From Corbicula japonica (lineage: Eukaryota; Mollusca; Bivalvia; Venerida; Cyrenidae): a stretch of DNA of 64,000 nt. This document shows, in pieces, positions 11,707 through 22,870 of this stretch. The position numbers were made by a program, and so were the translations under genes. Each line of letters begins with the position of its first letter. Within the stretch, counting starts at the first letter, position 1. The notes beneath the pieces were generated by a model. It made no database searches. It was not told the origin of the DNA and was given only the letters and a program-made list of their open reading frames with translations. The stretch lies in assembly GCA_038501625.1 (NCBI GenBank), contig JAZAYU010000001.1, positions 1,302,001-1,366,000 on the forward strand. Reading direction: 5' to 3'.

Positions 11707-11872
11707 AAAGTATCTTGCATGAGACATTCGGTGAAGATAGAAAAATCTGTCACCTCGGGTGAACTGTTTTGGCGGGAACTCGGCAGAGCCTCGTTCCCGC
11801 AAAACAGTTAACCCTCGGTGACAGATTTTTCCATCTTCACCTCACACTCATGCATGATACTTATAGTCAAGT
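11707..11872. mobile_element. 166-bp hairpin element
   Basis: AAAGTATCTTGCATGAG outside and GGTGAAGATAGAAAAATCTG inside on the left are matched by CAGATTTTTCCATCTTCACC and TCATGCATGATACTT on the right. The core GAACTGTTTTGGCGGGAACT pairs with GTTCCCGCAAAACAGTT around a loop of about six bases. The GC-rich core stands out from the AT-rich surroundings. Confidence 0.85.
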
Positions 11873-12059
11873 CAATTTTGATGGAAGTTAATGATGGATT
11901 GTTGCAAATCGGCCATTGAACAGAGATGACTTTTACCTGTTTACAGCCGAAATTATTTACCTGTGAAAATACCCGAGATTCTTGGAAAAGGACAACTGTT
12001 GTCTAAACAAAGAAAGTCGATCAAAGAATCAATTATTGCGGCTAGAATACGCATTAAAT

Positions 12060-13099
12060 AGTATATATTACAAAGTCTATAAAAATTCAAATGACGTTAT
12101 GAAGAAGCTTAAATCAAATAATTTTCAGGCGTTCTAATTGTCTACTTATGATTTTTCAACTCAGTATACTTCTCTTCCTCATAATTCTATAAGAGACAAG
12201 CTAACCAGTCTCATTGAAAAACATTTGCTAGAGAAAATAAAACACTTATCGCTTGTAATGAACATAGGGCATTCATTACAGATGGTTCTTATGATAATTA
12301 TACTTTATCATTGACCTGTCAAGAACTTATCCATGCGCTCACTTTTTTATTGGATAATATTTATTTGAGATTTGGTACCTTTATTTATAAACAAATAATA
12401 GGCATTCATTGGGTATTAATTGTGCACCCCTTGTAGCTGATCTGTTTTTACACTGTTATGAAAGAGACTTTATGTTCTTTCTACCGAACAACAAGATGAT
12501 ATTATTACAGCTTTTAACAACACTTCGAGATAACTTGATGATTTATTAAATATAGATAATAACCATCCTCCATCACTGGTTAATAAGATTTATCCTAAAG
12601 AACTACAGCTTAATAAAGAGAACACTTCAGAAATGCGAGCAAACTTTCTTGATTTAAATCTGTCCGTTGAAAATGGTTACGTCACTACTAAAATATATGA
12701 TAAAAGAGATGATTTTAATTTTAATATAGTAAATTTTTCGGCTTTTGACGGCGATGTTCCTCGTACAACATCTTACGGGGTTTATATCTCACAGCTTGTT
12801 CGCTTTTCAAGAGCTTGCAAAGATGTGAATGATTTCAATGAACGTAATCTTTGCGTCACAGAAAAACTTTTAAAACAGGGTTATAGGAATCACAAATTAA
12901 GGAAAACCTTTTGCAAGTTTTATCTTATTCAGATATAATTCATAAATACAGGTGCAGTTTAAAATCACTATTGCAACAAGTCACAGCACAACAAGTTTCA
13001 CAGCCAGTTTTTAATGGAGATTTCATTTACAAACTTAAGAAGATAAAAGGCAACGTTAATTTCTCACGGTTATCCGTAAAAACCATCTGTAAAGTTTAA
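12060..13099 (+). pseudogene. Broken reverse transcriptase, Penelope-like or related clade
   Basis: Translated pieces in shifting frames give the ordered RT landmarks TYDFSTQYTSLPHN (catalytic motif A region, about 12140), INCAPLVADLFLHCYERDF (about 12415-12470), then a Tyr-x-Asp-Asp site in which Tyr is replaced by a stop codon (TAA at 12531, followed by LDD), then FLDLNLSVENG, KIYDKRDDFNF, YGVYISQLVRFSRAC, LLKQGYRNHKLRK. An earlier stop and at least two frameshifts are present (a one-base deletion near 12410 and another near 12480). The family is abundant in cnidarians, amphioxus and molluscs as I recall; class assignment is uncertain. It is a dead copy. Confidence 0.85.
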
Positions 13100-13740
13100 A
13101 AGAAAGGTTACAAACATGATATTTTAGAGCGCTCTGCAGGCCATGGTTATTAACCCATCTAAAGTTGATCAATATGCTTACCTCTTTGGTTGCACGACGG
13201 TGGCAGGGGTTTAAGAGTTGATGAAGGTTTATGGGGAAATCTTTTCTTAAAAGAACCTAGAAGCTCGATTTGTTACTTTTATCCCTGTCATCGTGTTGTT
13301 GCTGATTTCACTCTAGGAGCTCTGGTCTCGGTAAGATCATTGAGTACCCGCCCTTTGGCTTTGCAATGCTATTAGCTTCTTATGTTTTATATGTTTTTGT
13401 GCTTTTTCATGCAACATTGTTGAGCCATTTGGTGGGTTGGAGTTATTTCACCAAGACAACTTGTACATGTTTTGTGAGAACCTGTTGGGGCAAGTGTGAG
13501 GTTGGTGCAACCTAGAACCTGGTTTAAACCTCCAGTGGCAATTTGTTTTCCACTGACCGTTCCAAGGCGGTATCCATAAGGCTTCTCTTTTTCGTTAATT
13601 GTTTGTGGCGTGCTATTTGAATTAACATACTTATAACAAAATGCTCTCTCTCTTCCTCTCTTCTTTTTCGCTGCGTTCGGAGGCTGTGTTTTGGGAGTGT
13701 GGCGATTCCTGATATGCATATATTACTTTAACTTTATAAG
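13100..13740 (+). repeat. 3' region of the RT element
   Basis: Continuous with the reverse transcriptase relic upstream. It ends with GCGATTCCTGATATGCATAT followed by an AT-rich stretch, the same terminus as the other copies of this family. It carries a short inverted motif CAGTGGCAA/TTGTTTTCCACTG and the conserved block CCTGGTTTAAACC. Confidence 0.85.
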
Positions 13741-14934
13741 GGAAAAAGATCAACGGCCTCCATTGTAAAATACAACTGAGAAGCAATCCGTAAATTTGTA
13801 GCCCTAGATAACCAAAACCAATTTGTACTGTCGGTTGTGAATTTGACAATATTTCCTGAAGATCATAAACAAAACACTCCATACATAAAGAAACCCAAGT
13901 CAATTATGCGAGTTAAACGTTATATCTTTTTATGTAAGAGCAAGAGATTCGTGAACTATGTCCCTTTCACTTTTTCACAGCAAGACATTTTCTTGCCTCA
14001 CTCCTAAATACAGCATACTCTATACATCAAGGGAAGGAATAATCTAGAACCTCTTTGTAAATAACTGACAAAGTTGTTCTTCTTTCCATGATTTATACAA
14101 CCTACCATTCTGTAATAAGTTAATTGTTTATATAATTGTATATTTTACCTGTTTGATCAGATGATAGTTTTATACAGTTGATACTGGTTTCACCCAATCT
14201 CAATTTATTTAGAGGAACAGAAAGACAACTACGACGGCCGAATACTAACGCTGAAAGTTAGAATGGTTAAATGTTAATAAAGCACCGAAGCCTTACGGCG
14301 GCAGTACATATTATCCGTATCCCTAAAAAACTAATAGTTCAAGTATGTCTTAAGTCTATTTTGTGGCCATGAAATCAAACATAATGCGCATCGATGGAAG
14401 GTTTTAGGGTTACCAGGCAAGAACCAGTTCATGTATCTTGCCATTCTTACAATGAAGGCCTGAAGCGCAAAGGCCATCGAATATGAACGAGCGAGCGGAC
14501 AGCCTCATCTAGCGATTTGCAGCACGCACGACATTTATGATCTCCGGAATTATGGTCGGTGTTTAATTGGCGATACTATCAATAATATAATCAGGCTTGG
14601 GAGATGTGTTCAGCTTGTCGACACTGGGCCTACAATCCTAAACTGAAACAAGTTGGCAATATTTACATTTGCATTACATGTTTATAATTCCATACTCCAT
14701 GTATTTAATTGTCGTACATTATACAATTATCATCTTATAACACAAATTCCGCACTGCGAAAGGTCTAACGCGTTGGCAAAGACAAGACTTTTATGGCACT
14801 TTGTAACTAGAAATATATGTATAAGTCGTTCTTTCGATCCATTGTTTTAAATAAATCTATATAATAATAATGATTTGTTCCTATGCCATTTTTCGAGAAA
14901 CAATTGTCTATTGCCAACAAATATACTTTTTTTA
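13741..14934. other. No gene recognised
   Basis: Only short frames. A slightly GC-richer stretch at 14380-14600 has no identified content. Confidence 0.5.
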
Positions 14935-15487
14935 TATACTCAACAAAAATAAAATGTATCCACTTTCCTATCTTAAATTTTGTAAAATTTGAAAAGGAAA
15001 ACTCACAATTCTATATGTGAACACATTTGCATTTCTGTTATCTTTGCAAAGAGATAAAGTTTTCTTGAAAATATGCAGCCATAACTCAGTTATCTTTCCC
15101 TTTTCATGAAAAAGTCAGTGATTCTTAAAAATATTCACATTTACTTGAATCAAATCAAATTTTTCTACCTCTTGTGATCAATAAAATCACAAAACATTAA
15201 TCAAGAAAGCAACAAGTCTTCGATAAACAACGCTAGAAATTCCAACAATTTTCAATTACCTCCCTTTAAATTGAATATATAGTGTTTTGTATTCCATTAT
15301 TATTTGTTATTCTACTGGCAGTTGCTCAGGCCTTGGTGTGGAAGATAATGTTCACGAACAATTAAACTTAAAAACAACTGAGATGATTTAACAAAACACC
15401 ATTCTAAGCGTTCCTGATTAAATAAAAATATTGTTATGAGAATATAAGCATATAAAGTGGATACTTTTTATTTTTGTTCAGCATATA
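14935..15487. mobile_element. Tc1-like MITE, ~553 bp
   Basis: Left end TATACTCAACAAAAATAAAA followed by TGTATCCACTTT; right end AAAGTGGATACTTTTTATTT then TTGTTCAGCATATA. The TIRs are about 32 bp, flanked by TA. No transposase frame remains. Confidence 0.8.
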
Positions 15488-15627
15488 TATTTTTTCCGGG
15501 TATTGAGTGTGCATAAATTTGCGTATGAAAAATTGATTATAATTATATTATAATTACATATATTAATATATTATAACTAGAAATAAACTAAGGAAAAGTG
15601 CTTTTTGTTCGATTAGATTAAAAGAAA

Positions 15628-17735
15628 TATTGAACAAACAAATAATATATCTTAGAAGTATTTTCAAAAATGTCTAATAAATGGAACAAGAATCCGTGAC
15701 CTAGACAAAACCTATTTTATATGTCATCAATGCTTTAAACTCCATTCTCCAGCTCACTCTATATCTCAGCATGACGGCACTAAACGGTTTTTTTGATATG
15801 TCGCAAAACTGAAGATTCACAGCTGACAAGACATGTCCACTTGCTCCCTACTAGCACATATCTGAAACAGAAAGGGCACATAACTGACATCACAATGACA
15901 TTCAGTCTTTGACACCAAAGCAAAATAATAAAATTATTCAAAACATATCAATTAAATTTAGGCACCATTAAAGTACCAATAACTTTCAAATTCTAGTCGC
16001 GAAATGTGGTCTTCAAACTGGTTTTAAACAGGTCGTCCAACGAGGCAAAATTTCAAATATTCATCGGTTCATAAAATCATACACCACACACAAAATATGT
16101 GTTAACCACTAGGATCTTGCACTACTCACACTTGTTTGTTTGAAAGTTAAAATGAAGACGGAGCCAGAAATGTTTTAGTTCGCATTTCCAGGCACCTGCC
16201 TCATACTAAAGGTGTCAAGGTCAAAAAGAGCATGTCAGGCATTTTGGGGATCCAAGCTACATATGTAAAACTGCAAATAAAACATTTAAAACTATTTTAA
16301 AGTGTCATGAAGCTTACAGTTTGCTCACTTACCTCTTAACTTATTTAACCGCGGCCAATTCGCATCTATGGCTAAACCTTACTGCTGAATTAAACATGCA
16401 GTGTTTGGTACAATCATACGGCAGTCGGTAAGATTGGTAGAATTCGGTACAACATAGAGGTCACTTATAGTGACATGTAAGACTTTGCGATACTGTCATT
16501 CAAACACATTTCGAAACCGATCAAATCATAAATGGTATAGTACAGTATTAACTTTATAGCAATTACTGTGTCAAAGTATTGTGTATTTCAATGTCACCAT
16601 GTTTAGATTAAATAAAGGTATTTGATGATTAGTGAATGTAACATAAGGGAAGAGTACCATCCTTAATTATATCTTTTGGCACCTAAATATTTGTCAAACT
16701 TGAAGTATTAAAAATATGGAAAACAAACAAAAACCATGCCATTTTTGCTTAAAAATGTCTTAAATTTGGTTGTAAATATTATTGAATGTCATCATATAAT
16801 TTCTTTCAGTCTTTTTTGTGTGCTATATGTAACACTGAATCGGCAGATGAATATCACGTAAATTAAAATGATTCTCATTTCTGGACAGTGTACCTACACA
16901 GAATTCAGAAGGAAGATAATTGTGTGTTGTTTTTTTTTCATTTTCCCGTAGTTACTGTTTACAAGAGATATTTAAACTAAGTAGTCGTGTCTTAAATATT
17001 TAAACTGGAAGTTTCATAGATGTAACAAGAAGAAAAAGAAAAAAAAGGTTAATTTAGGTTAGGAAACTTTCAATACATGTTAGTATTCAAACCATCCAAA
17101 ATGTGTTTAATGGAAATGCGAAACTAATAAATGTCTTTATTTTAACTTGCAATTCTCAAGGGGTATACAAACACATGAAAAATCGTGCTGGTTAACAAAT
17201 ATTTTGTGTATGATTTTATGAAACAGTAGGGAATGTACGACGTGTAAGTGGCAAGCATTTATTTTCGATTTTGGCAATAAAAAAACTGTGGACCGATGAA
17301 TGTTTGAAATTTTGCCTCGTCGGATGACCAGTTTGAAACCAGTTTGAAGACAAGAATTTGAAAGTTAATGGTGCTTTAATGGTGCTTAAATTTAATTGAT
17401 ATATTTTGAATATTATTTTCCTTTTTCTTCATAGACTGAAATTCATTGTGATGTCAGTTATGTGCCCTTTCTGTTTCAGATCTGTGCTAGTAGGGAGCAA
17501 GTGGACCTGTCATGTCAGCTGTGATTCTTCTGTTATGCGATATATCAAAAAACCCTTTATTGCCGCCATGCTGAGATATAGAGTGAGCTGCAGACTGGAG
17601 TTCAAAGCATTGATGGCGTATAAAATAGGCTTTGTCTAGGCCACGGATTCGTATCCTATTTATTAGACATTTTTTAAAATACATCTAAGATATATAATTT
17701 GTTTGTTCAATACTCCTAAATACTCTTTGTGGTAG
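15628..17735. repeat. Large inverted repeat with ~560-bp arms
   Basis: The left arm (about 15628-16190) and right arm (about 17112-17735) are reverse complements at roughly 80-85 percent by eye, including AACAAACAAAT, AAAATGTCTAATAAAT, CTCACTCTATATCTCAGCAT, GTCCACTTGCTCCCTACTAG, GAAACAGAAAGGGCACATAA and CATAAAATCATACAC. A ~920-bp spacer separates them. The right arm keeps an open zinc-finger-like frame. Confidence 0.85.
17406..17639 (+). pseudogene. Relic resembling a C2H2 zinc-finger array
   Basis: The frame reads MCPFCFRSVLVGSKWTCHV, then KKPF, YRVSCRLEFKALMAYK. The C-x2-C with a following His, the KPF linker remnant and a second degenerate finger spacing resemble C2H2 fingers, but several Cys and His ligands are missing. 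The left arm of the inverted repeat carries a more decayed version on the minus strand. It may instead be chance. Confidence 0.35.
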
Positions 17736-17755
17736 TTTAACATATATCTTATTAT

Positions 17756-17850
17756 ACTGCCTCTACTGGGGAGCGAACCCGTACCGTCACTGCGACAACG
17801 CCTAGCCATGCAATTCCGAAATCGCTACCGACATGGGCTGTGACCGATTG
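17756..17850 (-). repeat. Possible tRNA-derived SINE fragment
   Basis: The minus strand contains ACGGGTTCGCTCCCC, a good Pol III B-box match, preceded by CATGGCTAGGCG. The A box is weak and no second copy is in the window. Confidence 0.35.
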
Positions 17851-18142
17851 TTCCATAGTGTAAAGACTGAGTGCTCAATATCTTTCTCTAAAATAAAGGA
17901 ATTTGAACTCTGACGATATAAGCTTTAAGTATCACAGCAAAGCGGGTTGACATTTATGTACAAGAGGGACTGAACTATACCAGAAGCTTAAAATTCATGA
18001 TAAGCTTTATTGTATATAAAATGTAAAATTAAGGATGCGATTTCGTCAATCTTCATTGTTTAATGACTAGTAACTGGAACAAAAACAACAAAAACATTTT
18101 TCGGTCAAAACATAGCCCAACATTTTCCTTTGACAAACAAAA

Positions 18143-18655
18143 GCGTGAAATATACATATCTGGAATTGCCACATTCAGAAGACACAGCCTCCCCACACAG
18201 CCAAGAAGAAGAGAAAGAGAGAGAAAGAAAGAAAGCAATAATAAAATGGTCAGTTTCAAAAACAGACACTGCGAACAATTAACAAATTGGACAACCCGAT
18301 GGGTCACCACCTTGGAACGGTCAGTAGCAAAACAATTTGCCACTTGGGGTTTAAACCAGGATCTAGGGTTCACCAACCTCACACTTGCTCCAACAGGTTC
18401 TCATATCAACAAACAAGTAAAAGTTGTCTTGGTGAAACAACTCCAACCCACCCATCAGCTCAACAATGTTGCATGCAAAAGCACACAAACATACAAAACA
18501 TAAGAAGCTAAATAGCATTGCAAAGCCAAGTGGCGGTAATCAATGATCTTACCGAAAACAGTGTCCCGGGAGTCAACTCAGCAAGAACACGTTGACAGGG
18601 ATAAAATAAACAAATCGAGCTACTAGGTTCTTTTGCAAGATCTCCCCATAAAAAT
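18143..18655 (-). repeat. RT element 3' copy
   Basis: Begins GTGAAATATACATATCTGGA, contains GGTTTAAACCAGGATCTAGG and CAACAATGTTGCATGCAAAA; 5'-truncated in RT sense. An open 146-codon frame (18063-18503) over it is incidental. Confidence 0.85.
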
Positions 18656-20029
18656 ATCATTTTAGTAATAACGATACAAAAAAATCATTTATAACTTCCA
18701 ATATAAAAATATCATTCAAAACCATCTGTTCATATCATTAACTCTAGGCAAAATTTGAGTATGTTAGAATAATGATAATGTTTTACCATATTTGTTTGAT
18801 ATTAATAGTGACACAAAGGGACGGGCAGTCTGCTAATGTTGGAAAAACTTGTAGCCCAACCCATTTGCTTATTTATTGTAATATTCTGTAAAACAAATTA
18901 ATTGTTCCAAAATTTTCAATGTTAAACTAAAACTACTACTGTACTAGAGAACTACATGTATTATTATAAGCAATAAAATATGATTAAACTAAATATAAAA
19001 ATATAAAACATATTAAATCACCAGTATTATGCCATTTGTTTGTTAACTTCTATGCTATATCAATAACTCTTGTAATTTTCAAAATATTGTCTTTACTTTC
19101 TGGTTTCATTTATATTGCATGTTAACCGAGAACTTTCTTCCACAAATCGTCGATTTGGGACATACACAGAGTTGTAGTATTCGATGTCTTTGAAATTAGA
19201 ATTACGACATTTATATTTTTCTCTTGTTTTTGTTTCACATGTGAACCTTCCAGTTTCAATATTTAACAAACGACTGTACAGTCTAATATTCACTTACAGT
19301 AATTATTCATTTGTGATTTTGATAACTAAAATTACCTGGTTACCGGACGTTCGTGATTAAGTGTGCATATAAGTTTTCAATGTTTATAATTTTAAGTGTT
19401 TCAATGTTGTATACAGAACATCACTTGGCCCATTTCTTTTAATACGGGCGTATTAGATTGAGCCCATTTATTACAAGTACAAACTTCTGTGTGACTCCAG
19501 CAGGTTCTTTTTCTTCATTTTAATACGCATTATTTATTGTACTTTCTGCTATTGTAAATTCCAATGTCTGATCTGGTTCGGAAATTCGATTTTCTTCTGT
19601 TTGCATCTCCCCATGATTCCCTTCAGGTTTCTTTTGACTCTAAGTGAATTGACAGAGTTTTAAATATATAACGACTCAGTTTTTATCCCTTCAGAAACAT
19701 TTAAATACAATTTGTTTGCTTTTATTGAACATTTGGGTAGAACAGTCTTATTTATATTTCTTTTATGTGCTATACTTGGGTCTGAATTTGAATGATACAT
19801 ATAATACTGTGAATTGAGGTATTCTTTACAATGTACCAAAAAGGAATATCAGTTGTGATTGTATCTTTTTTGGTATATTTTGATCGACATTTAAAACAGA
19901 TACACTTGATGTGAAAAAATGTGTTGGTGTAGTCCTAATTCGTAACCCATTACCATACTCTGCTTGGTTTTATATACATCTAACAAGATAATATTCAAAC
20001 TTTTTCGACTTTTTTCTAAAAAGATTTGT
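18656..20029. other. No gene recognised
   Basis: AT-rich, short frames only, no repeat recognised. Confidence 0.5.
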
Positions 20030-20130
20030 TTTCTTACCTTGTCTCCCTGTTTTAAAGTGGTTTTGTTCTGCTATGCATGGAAATCTTCAACATTGTTACA
20101 CGCTCTAGCAAATTGAACAAGCTTCGTTTC
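20030..20130 (-). pseudogene. Small RT relic of the same clade
   Basis: Reverse-strand translation gives LVQFARACNNVEDFHA, a stop, then QNKTTLKQGD, which lines up with VRFSRACKDVNDF and LLKQGY of the relic at 12.7 kb. Only about 30 codons are recognisable. Confidence 0.5.
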
Positions 20131-20222
20131 GCTGTCACTTGTTTTAAAAGAAAATAACCCTAAATCCCAATGCACAATACGTTTTTTGCAAACGGGGCTG
20201 TCGTGGCCGCCGTCAACATATG

Positions 20223-20338
20223 TGAGTTGCTTTGTATTAAGAAATAGTGCAACTGTCACGAAATAATACTTACTTTTGCTAGGTTTACACTTATTTCGTG
20301 ACAGTTGCACTATTTCTTAATACCAAGCAACTCACACG
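20223..20338. mobile_element. Hairpin with 46-bp arms
   Basis: GTGAGTTGCTTTGTATTAAG at 20221 reappears reverse-complemented as CTTAATACCAAGCAACTCAC near 20335; the arms include TAGTGCAACTGTCACGAAAT and its complement around a ~22-base loop. Non-coding foldback element. Confidence 0.8.
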
Positions 20339-20489
20339 AAGGAGTTATACAGCGGTATTGAAGCGGGATACCCCGTTACAATATGACCTTCGTGTTAAGG
20401 TCTCATCCAATTAGATTTCTTACGATTACTATTCAGCTGAAATTAGTATCCTTCAGGGGTCGTTTGTTCGATAAGTTATTGTTATAAAT

Positions 20490-20547
20490 AAAATCATATT
20501 TCGTCAGTTTTATTTTATGCATTTGTACAAATAGTGTAGATCCAGAT
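20490..20547 (+). repeat. Left part of a MITE interrupted by the LTR element
   Basis: Contains AGTGTAGATCC, the left-arm motif of the MITE at 57990-58200. It continues, after removing the LTR element and one AGAT copy, into 23448-23520. Confidence 0.6.
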
Positions 20548-21124
20548 TGTAATGTAATAGGAAAATTATGATAATAATTTGCAAACATATTAGTTGTTGA
20601 ACAATTACATTTTAAAATATTTATTAAGGGCCTTGTTAAGACTAATATCCTTTTCTGGATAACATAAAAAATCTTGTAATTATTTTAGCCACAGGTCATT
20701 TCATGTCTTCACCTGTAACTTTTAATTACATTGGACTCGATCTTGTCATGTTTAAGCAAGACGTTATATAACTGTCATTGTATTTTTATATATTCTTCAT
20801 GTCAAACAGTCATCTCGAACAGTAATTAGTCTGCATGAACAGTCTATGGTATTGCATAAAAGCCAGAGATATTGTTCTGTATTGGGGAAGAAGTGAACGG
20901 CCGGACGGCCGGAATGGGCCACGTAAGGCTCATAGGAAATGACACTTAGAAATTTACTAGGAATATTTATACTTATATGAAAGAACTGTTTATGTTTTAG
21001 AAAGTCGGTTTCAACATTAAATAAACTGTTAAAAGCTTAAGATATATAAAGTTATTTCGGAACTTAACTAGTGTTCGTGTTATTACACCCTGAGACCTTT
21101 GTAAGAATTAACCACTACGTTACA
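20548..21124 (+). repeat. 5' LTR, 577 bp
   Basis: Starts TGTAA and ends TTACA, a 5-bp terminal inverted repeat of the usual TG...CA form. Reading base by base I see no difference from the copy at 22871-23447. A TATA-like CATAAAAG lies at 20855-20862 and AATAAA at 21020-21025, fitting U3-R-U5 order. Confidence 0.93.
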
Positions 21125-21136
21125 AGGTCTTCTTTG

Positions 21137-21155
21137 TGGTGCCGTGACCAGGATC
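21137..21155 (+). other. Primer-binding site, best match tRNA-His 3' end
   Basis: Twelve bases after the 5' LTR, TGGTGCCGTGAC is complementary to the CCA-bearing 3' end of metazoan tRNA-His as I recall it; the following seven bases match partly. Position and the TGG start are typical of an LTR-element primer site. The tRNA identity comes from remembered tRNA sequence. Confidence 0.7.
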
Positions 21156-22853
21156 TTACTTCTAGTGGTCGTCGCGGCATAACGAGGAAGAAAACTACTA
21201 TACGACACAGCGCAGAAGAATCTACCTTACGTAACGCCTGAAGAACTACAGAAAACCACCATACGTCACGCCAGTAAACCAGAATGACGCAGATTGACGC
21301 AGAAGTCACAATGGAGGCTTACAGGTTAGTTCCATTTGCTAATAAAATCTTAATCCAATCATGATACACGGAACTGGTATTAAAATTCAAAAATGTATGT
21401 TTTTCTTTTAAGGATATTACTGCGGAAGCGGGTTTAATTGGCTAGGAACAAACCACAGAGCATGGTGTTACAGCTGGGTCATATTGCTCTCCCGTTAGTA
21501 TGCTCCAAATGAACGAGTCAATCATCTACCCGGTGGGTTAAGCAGAGGATGGAATTACCTTCTGGACAATTAACATATATTGGACATTTCATATAATATT
21601 TACACAATCGGATTTTCCAGCTTTTTCTTTATAGCGTGGATATTTCCAACTGACATTATCTTGAGGTTATTCGCCAACATCTCAAGAAGTGTAACAATAC
21701 AAGTGATTAGAAATTCATCTTTACAACTATTCACAACGGACAGACGACGACAGATGATGTTTTCACTCAAGCAAGGATTCACGACCTGTCCCGGTGAGAC
21801 GCTGATGGAATAAGAAACGACTTCAATTCCGTGACGCTTCCTATGATGGGCATGACGAACGATTGTGCTGAAGAATCCTGAGATTAACTTGGCATGCAGT
21901 GCGATGAGGATGCAGTACTATCATAAGTCGTATCGTTCCATAATTATTGATATTATCATACGTAGTAATTATCATTTTCATCACTGTTTATTATTGTTGA
22001 AATGATGCACACAGTCCTCGAACAACTAACAATAACATTTTTAAGGCAAACTCCATATGTCAAATGTCTTGAGTATTTTCATCTTTAACACACACAGAAT
22101 GTTTCTATGATTAATTATGCAGACAATTACAATGTTTTGAACATGTTAACCACTCAGTTCAGTTTGCTTTCTGTAAAATATGAAGGAAATCGGAAAAAAA
22201 TGAGGGTTTTTTTTTCCTAAAAATATGTACAACTTTAATTACAGATTAACTAAATTGTAAGTGTATGATAACGATATTTTGTTATAAACAGATGCTCTAC
22301 ATTTTCTTTCTATTTGCAGAACTTATATGCGTTTTTGAATGTTACTCATGCAAGAAAAGGAAACCCAAATGACGCACGGATGAGATCACGGAAAAGAAAT
22401 CAACATGCAGTACAAATGTTTGCAGAAGTGTTGTGATATTATGAAGATGTGATTTTCATATTCCACCGTGATAATAGTGACTTTCCGTGTTGTAAATTTT
22501 ATAAAAATGTACTTATTCTTGTATGTCCTTGAAACCGAACATCACTTAAGGCATACATATGTACTAGTATTTAATATTAGGGTTTCCTGTCACGCACATA
22601 ATTTTTATTATATAATATATATTTGAATGCTTCCTGCAGGCAGTAGTATCTATATCGTAACCAAAAATTAATATTACATTGAAACGGAAATATATTATTT
22701 CGGTCTGAAACACAACCACTCAAAAATGTTATTTAATATCACATACTTTATTTCCGAATTGAGTTTTTTTCTGACTGGTTAATACTGATACAAAACTCAT
22801 ACTGCTGGCTGAAATCTGTTATACGACCCTCTATCTTTTTTTTTTGTTTTTGT
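21149..22853 (+). other. Interior of the LTR element, no coding domains recognised
   Basis: About 1.7 kb. The largest frame is 77 codons (21580-21813) with no known domain. Splice-like signals occur: a donor-type ACAG/GTTAGT near 21326, a pyrimidine-AAG near 21411, a CCG/GTGAG near 21792 and a TTTGCAG acceptor-like site near 22320. Whether these are used is not shown by sequence. Confidence 0.6.
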
Positions 22854-22868
22854 AAAGAAAGGAAGGGA
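22854..22868 (+). other. Polypurine tract of the LTR element
   Basis: Fifteen purines, AAAGAAAGGAAGGGA, two bases before the 3' LTR; the expected plus-strand priming site. Confidence 0.85.
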
Positions 22869-22870
22869 TT

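Noticed and set aside
13387..13903. Two overlapping minus-strand frames of 90-110 codons
   Set aside because: Antisense to the 3' region of the RT element; the same peptide scraps appear at every copy of the repeat.
18063..18503. 146-codon plus-strand frame
   Set aside because: It lies mostly over the antisense strand of the RT element 3' repeat, so its openness is incidental.
21125..22870. Hidden gag-pol in the LTR element
   Set aside because: No frame exceeds 80 codons and no catalytic motif (DSG, YxDD, DDE) appears in any frame read by eye.
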